NCBI GenBank assembly: GCA_947379685.1
Contig: CANCOG010000198.1
Coordinates: 1 to 8,553 of the forward strand
Direction: 5' to 3'
Length of the DNA stretch: 8,553 bases
Source of the DNA: Flavipsychrobacter stenotrophus
GTDB taxonomy: Bacteria; Bacteroidota; Bacteroidia; Chitinophagales; Chitinophagaceae
The notes below the pieces were generated by a model, which was not told where the DNA came from, did no database searches, and worked only from the letters and a program-made list of their open reading frames with translations. Made by a program: the position numbers and the translations under genes. Within the stretch, counting starts at the first letter, position 1, and every line of letters starts with the position of its first letter. Positions 5,328-8,553 of this stretch are shown here, piece by piece.

Positions 5328-6353
5328 CTAAATTCCCTGGAATTGCCGCAAAAAGCGCACATCGTTCTGAGAATATAGTCGAAGGTCATTTACCTGGTAC
5401 TTTACCTGGGTTATGCGTTCCACGCCCATTCCAAAGGCAAACCCGGTGTATACTTCGGGATCGATGCCGAAATTGCGCAACATGTTGGGATGAACCATAC
5501 CGCAACCAAGTATTTCTACCCAGCCACTGTGCTTGCACAGGTTACACCCGCTGCCACCGCACACGGTGCAGGAAATATCCATTTCTGCACTTGGCTCGGT
5601 GAAGGGGAAGTAAGATGGCCTGAAACGCACCTTGGTATTTTCGCCAAACATTTCGGTAACAAAGTAGTACAGTGTTTGTTTGAGGTCGGCAAAAGAAACG
5701 TTTTTATCGACATACAACCCTTCGCACTGATGGAAAAAGCAGTGTGCGCGGGCCGAGATGGTTTCGTTACGGTATACACGGCCGGGGCAAATAACCCTGA
5801 TGGGTAATGGCTGTGTTTCGAGAATCCTCGCCTGGGTTGAGGAGGTATGCGTACGCAGCACCCAATCGGGGTTGCTGGAAACGTAAAACGTATCCTGCAT
5901 ATCCCTTGCCGGGTGATCGAGCGGCATGTTTAATGAAGTAAAGTTGTGCCAGTCGTCTTCAATTTCCGGGCCTGTAGCCACGCTGAACCCGATCCTTTCA
6001 AAGATAGAAACGATCTTGTTCTCCACTACCCTCAGCGGATGGCGGGTACCCAATGGCAATGGTATGCCCGGCATGGTGTGATCTACCTTAGGTCCTTTTG
6101 CTGTCGCAGTTTCCGAAAGATCTTTGAATGCTTCGTGCTTCTGCTCAGCCAGTAGCTTAAAGGCATTGAGCAACTGACCGGCATCCTTGCGTTGCTCGGC
6201 GGGCACAGTCTTGATTTCACCAAACAGGTGCTTAACAATACCCTTCGCTCCGAGGAAGCGTATACGGTAGTCTTCAAGTTCAGCGGCTGTGGCCGGCTGG
6301 AATGCATTTATCTCCTGTTCAAATTGCTGGATCTGCTCCTGTAACGATGGCAT
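5328..6353 (-). CDS. pheS: Phenylalanyl-tRNA synthetase alpha subunit
   Basis: The catalytic subunit of the class II (alpha-beta)2 enzyme that charges tRNA-Phe; cytoplasmic. 341 residues, normal length. An N-terminal coiled-coil arm (about 1-85) leads to the catalytic core from about 88. The core includes GPEIEDDWHNFTSLNMPLDHPARDMQDTF (128-156), motif 2 region RVICPGRVYRNETISARAHCFFHQCEGLYVD (186-216) and motif 3 GFAFGMGVERI (304-314). Within it, C262-x2-C265-x4-C270-x2-C273 forms a likely zinc-type cluster just before GWVEILGCGMVHPN. E. coli PheS lacks it; I recall it from Bacteroidota homologues. ATG 6353 is used; the in-frame TTG at 6362 overlaps the -7 box. pheT is not adjacent in this window, unlike the common pheST operon. 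serS diverges on the other side of a repeat-bearing gap. Confidence 0.97.
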   Translation of the reverse strand: MPSLQEQIQQFEQEINAFQPATAAELEDYRIRFLGAKGIVKHLFGEIKTVPAEQRKDAGQLLNAFKLLAEQKHEAFKDLSETATAKGPKVDHTMPGIPLPLGTRHPLRVVENKIVSIFERIGFSVATGPEIEDDWHNFTSLNMPLDHPARDMQDTFYVSSNPDWVLRTHTSSTQARILETQPLPIRVICPGRVYRNETISARAHCFFHQCEGLYVDKNVSFADLKQTLYYFVTEMFGENTKVRFRPSYFPFTEPSAEMDISCTVCGGSGCNLCKHSGWVEILGCGMVHPNMLRNFGIDPEVYTGFAFGMGVERITQVKYQVNDLRLYSQNDVRFLRQFQGI

Positions 6354-6359
6354 AGAGCG

Positions 6360-6367
6360 CAAAGATA
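6360..6367 (-). promoter_or_regulatory. Predicted -7 box of pheS
   Basis: On the minus strand this reads TATCTTTG, an exact TAnnTTTG, ending only 6 nt before the ATG at 6353, so the mRNA would be leaderless or nearly so. No -33 TTG is seen at the usual distance. It overlaps the TTG at 6362, arguing against that codon as the start. Confidence 0.5.
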
Positions 6368-6400
6368 ATAAATTGATGAATAGGGATTTTGGGTTTTGAA

Positions 6401-6683
6401 GAGGTGGAGTGCTTGGGCTTCACGCAATGAGCGCAGAGATTTTACGCAAAGGAGCGCAACGACTCTCCAGGGAAAAGAAATTCGGTAAACGAGTGCGCAA
6501 AGCAAGTGAGTTTTAAAGGTATTGTGCTGTTTCACGCAAAGACCCTCCAGGGAATAGAAAACCAATAAATGAGTACGCCTCACTGCCTTTGCGCGGGCTG
6601 CCCTCACTAAAGCGCGTAAAATGAACTTTGCGCGCCTTTGCGTAGAATCTCCGCGCCCTTTGCGTGAAACCTCGCCTCACCTC
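6401..6683. mobile_element. MITE-like element with inverted CGCAAAG-rich arms
   Basis: The left arm 6419-6459 and the reverse complement of 6628-6668 agree at 36 of 41 positions without gaps. The similarity continues outward to GAGGTG at 6401-6406 and 6678-6683. The interior of about 170 bp holds a duplicated segment and no coding sequence. Length, inverted ends and lack of a gene fit a non-autonomous element, but no target-site duplication was recognised. It may instead be a cluster of the intergenic CTTTGCG repeats typical of these genomes. Confidence 0.5.
6455..6580. repeat. Imperfect direct duplication with 80-bp period
   Basis: 6455-6500 and 6535-6580 agree at 35 of 46 positions. The best-conserved part is GAC(T/C)CTCCAGGGAA(A/T)AGAAA, starting at 6461 and 6541. 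It lies inside the inverted-repeat element. Confidence 0.55.
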
Positions 6684-6758
6684 CAAAGGGTATTGCACGC
6701 AACTCCGTTATTTACATTGCTTACAAAAGACCCGTTTCCTACTGCTGAATATTAGCCT

Positions 6759-6766
6759 TATATTTG
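6759..6766 (+). promoter_or_regulatory. Predicted -7 box of serS
   Basis: TATATTTG fits TAnnTTTG exactly and ends 20 nt before the serS ATG. The A/T-only stretch next to the start codon (6773-6786) would serve as an unstructured leader in place of a Shine-Dalgarno site. No clear -33 element was found. Confidence 0.55.
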
Positions 6767-6786
6767 CCCGTCAATAATAATATTAT

Positions 6787-8058
6787 ATGTTACCTATTCA
6801 ACTATTCAGGCAGGAAAAAGAGCTGGTACTTGCCGGCTTAAAGAAGAAGAATTTTAAAGAAATTGAACTTGTAGATAAAATAGTTTTGCTCGATGAGCAG
6901 CGCCGCGCTCTTCAGGTTGAAAATGATAAACTGGCTGCTGTATTAAATACGGCTGCCAAGAATATCGGCATCCATATGTCGAAAGGCGAAAAGCAGGAGG
7001 CTGATACTTTGAAGGAAATGGTTACCCTGCACAAGGAGCAGGCTAAAGATATTGCTCAAAGGCTTTCGGCGATGGAAACTGAGGCGCAGGATATGATCAT
7101 CAGGCTGCCGAATCTTCCGCATAGCAGTGTTCCTTTTGGTAAAACACCGGAAGAGAATGAAATAGTGAGGGCGGGCGGTACAATGCCGGAACTGGGTGCG
7201 CACAATATGCCGCACTGGGAGCTTGCTGTAAAATATGGCCTTATCGATTTTGAACTGGGTAACAAAATAACGGGTAGCGGTTTCCCCGTATTTATGGGAC
7301 AGGGCTCGAAGTTGCAGCGCGCACTGATACAATACTTCCTCAATTTCAATATTGACGCTGGTTTCAAGGAATACAGTCCGGCATTCATGGTGAATGAGGC
7401 TTCGGCATACGGAACAGGACAGCTGCCTGATAAAGAAGGTCAGATGTACCATGTAACAGAAGATAACCTCTTCCTGATACCAACTGCTGAGGTGCCGGTA
7501 ACTAATATTTACCGTGATACTATCACTCCCGAACAGGAATTACCTATTAAAATGACCGCCTATTCTCCATGTTTCCGTCGCGAGGCGGGCTCTTATGGCA
7601 AGGATGTGCGTGGACTGAACAGGGTGCACCAGTTCGATAAGGTGGAGATCGTACAGATCGCTCACCCGGCAAAAAGCTATGAAATGCTGGAGGAAATGGT
7701 AGTGCATGTTGAAAAACTGCTGCAATCACTCGAATTGCCTTACCGTATTTTAAGGCTTTGCGGTGGTGATATGAGCTTTACATCATCACTCACCTACGAC
7801 TTTGAGGTATACAGTGCAGCGCAGGAACGCTGGCTGGAAGTAAGTTCAGTATCGAACTTCGAAAATTTCCAGGCCAACCGTATGAAGATCAGGTTCAGGG
7901 ATGGTAATGGTAAAACCCAGATGGCGCATACACTTAACGGAAGTTCGCTGGCGTTACCACGTATCATGGCATGCTTATTGGAGAATAACCAAAAGGCTGA
8001 GGGTATTCATATACCTTTTGCCCTGCAGGCTTACTTCGGCAAGAACATGATCAACTAA
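6787..8058 (+). CDS. serS: Seryl-tRNA synthetase
   Basis: Class II homodimeric synthetase charging tRNA-Ser (and tRNA-Sec where present) with serine; cytoplasmic. 423 residues, normal bacterial length. The N-terminal long helical hairpin (about 25-105, rich in Lys, Glu and Leu) is the arm that reaches the long variable loop of tRNA-Ser. The core follows: LPNLPHSSVPFGKTPEEN (107-124), the GTGQLPDKEGQMYHV region (209-223), serine-site TAEVP (233-237), motif 2 FRREAGSYGKDVRGLNRVHQF (263-283), SNFENFQANRMKIRFR (356-371) and motif 3 NGSSLALPR (384-392). All expected landmarks are present. The ATG follows an A/T-only leader and a -7 box. A DUF4293 gene begins 58 nt after its stop, possibly co-transcribed. 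Confidence 0.98.
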   Translation: MLPIQLFRQEKELVLAGLKKKNFKEIELVDKIVLLDEQRRALQVENDKLAAVLNTAAKNIGIHMSKGEKQEADTLKEMVTLHKEQAKDIAQRLSAMETEAQDMIIRLPNLPHSSVPFGKTPEENEIVRAGGTMPELGAHNMPHWELAVKYGLIDFELGNKITGSGFPVFMGQGSKLQRALIQYFLNFNIDAGFKEYSPAFMVNEASAYGTGQLPDKEGQMYHVTEDNLFLIPTAEVPVTNIYRDTITPEQELPIKMTAYSPCFRREAGSYGKDVRGLNRVHQFDKVEIVQIAHPAKSYEMLEEMVVHVEKLLQSLELPYRILRLCGGDMSFTSSLTYDFEVYSAAQERWLEVSSVSNFENFQANRMKIRFRDGNGKTQMAHTLNGSSLALPRIMACLLENNQKAEGIHIPFALQAYFGKNMIN

Positions 8059-8116
8059 TTGCTGACGAGAACGGGTTGGGGCTTTCGTTTTATTTTTATT
8101 CTGTTTAAACTATTTT

Positions 8117-8553
8117 ATGCTTCAGCGTAAACAATCCTTGTGGCTATTTTTTGCAGCGCTATTAAATGCCTGCGTCATATTTTTTGACCTGTACAGGTGG
8201 CACGATAATGTTAATGGAGTCGATTCGAAATTCGAAATTCGGGTTACGAATGAATTCCCATTACTGATTATTGTGCTGGTGTGCGCCCTGCTCCCCATGG
8301 TAACGATATTCATGTACTCGCAGCGCAAAAGGCAGCTCAGTATGACGGCGTTCGCTATTGTTGCGGTATGCAGCTTCAATGCCCTGATGCTGACTAAAGT
8401 TTCCGGCAAAACGAAGTTGATTCCTGCTGCTCTTGCCAACGGAACGTACTGGGTAGGCGCTGTTTTGCCAGCGATCTCCATTTTGTTTCTCATACTGGCC
8501 ATTGTTGGTATCAGGAAGGATGAAAAGCTGGTAAAGTCGATGGATAGGCTGCG
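8117..8553 (+). CDS. DUF4293 membrane protein, 3' end cut off
   Basis: 145 complete codons are visible and the frame is still open at the window end. The start MLQRKQSLWLFFAALLNA is the typical DUF4293 beginning. Four hydrophobic spans are visible (about 7-24, 47-65, 77-95 and 112-131). They are followed by IRKDEKLVKSMDRLR, the cytoplasmic tail that closes this Bacteroidota family, so only a few residues are probably missing. A non-membrane loop, RWHDNVNGVDSKFEIRVTNEF (27-47), lies between spans 1 and 2. Function is unknown for the family; an inner-membrane four-helix protein is all the sequence supports. ATG 8117 is the first in-frame start after serS. No exact -7 box was found in the 58-nt gap, which favours read-through from serS. 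Confidence 0.88.
   Translation, partial: MLQRKQSLWLFFAALLNACVIFFDLYRWHDNVNGVDSKFEIRVTNEFPLLIIVLVCALLPMVTIFMYSQRKRQLSMTAFAIVAVCSFNALMLTKVSGKTKLIPAALANGTYWVGAVLPAISILFLILAIVGIRKDEKLVKSMDRL

Larger units (their letters stand above)
6354..6786. other. 433-bp divergent gap between pheS and serS
   Basis: It contains the pheS promoter near its left end, a MITE-like inverted-repeat element (6401-6683) and the serS promoter near its right end. Open frames crossing it consist of repeat DNA and resemble no protein. The two synthetase genes therefore have separate promoters about 390 bp apart. Confidence 0.7.

Noticed and set aside
6354..6362. TTG start for pheS
   Set aside because: It overlaps the predicted -7 box; ATG 6353 gives a normal PheS N-terminus.
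6308..6698. Arg-rich minus-strand frames upstream of pheS
   Set aside because: They are translations of the CGCAAAG repeat element and overlap the pheS 5' end.
8059..8116. Terminator after serS
   Set aside because: The gap is T-rich but no convincing GC stem precedes the T-run, so read-through into the DUF4293 gene cannot be excluded.

Overview
The window looks like chromosomal DNA from a member of the Bacteroidota, most likely the Chitinophagaceae or a close relative. This is inferred from several things. Exact copies of the Bacteroidota -7 promoter word TAnnTTTG lie just upstream of five start codons. PheS carries the four-cysteine insertion I associate with that phylum. Small DUF4878-type lipoproteins and a DUF4293 protein are present, and the intergenic regions hold the palindromic and CGCAAAG-type repeats common in these genomes. 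Shine-Dalgarno sites are not evident, as expected for the group.

Left part (1-2444, all on the + strand): the end of a YiiX-like permuted NlpC/P60 cysteine hydrolase, then two tandem paralogous DUF4878-type lipoproteins (501-923 and 991-1494). These are followed by an AT-richer two-gene unit: a 51-residue basic protein (1587-1742) and a 204-residue unnamed protein (1830-2444) that reads as a TIR / nucleoside-deoxyribosyltransferase-like Rossmann protein. That unit has its own -7 box and a perfect 14-bp palindrome in front of it. It is the best candidate here for an undescribed system, possibly a small defence or toxin-type module.

Middle part (2492-4698, all on the - strand, read right to left): a lipoprotein with SGNH-hydrolase motifs in swapped order, dihydrofolate reductase (folA), and a protein of the Bacteroidota methyltransferase family that seems to have lost its SAM-binding core. 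The last overlaps the folA stop codon by 4 nt and starts at TTG.

Right part: pheS (-) and serS (+), two aminoacyl-tRNA synthetase genes, are divergently oriented. A partial DUF4293 membrane protein gene follows serS. Two long gene-free stretches flank pheS. The one at 4699-5327 contains a REPIN-like array of four palindromes arranged with exact mirror symmetry around base 5169. The one at 6354-6786 contains a MITE-like element with 41-bp terminal inverted arms (36 of 41 identical) and an internal imperfect 80-bp-period duplication.

Housekeeping functions (translation, folate metabolism, envelope lipoproteins) dominate. The accessory signal is concentrated at about 1500-2450 and in the two repeat-bearing gaps. 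No rRNA, tRNA, CRISPR array, integrase or transposase gene was seen.
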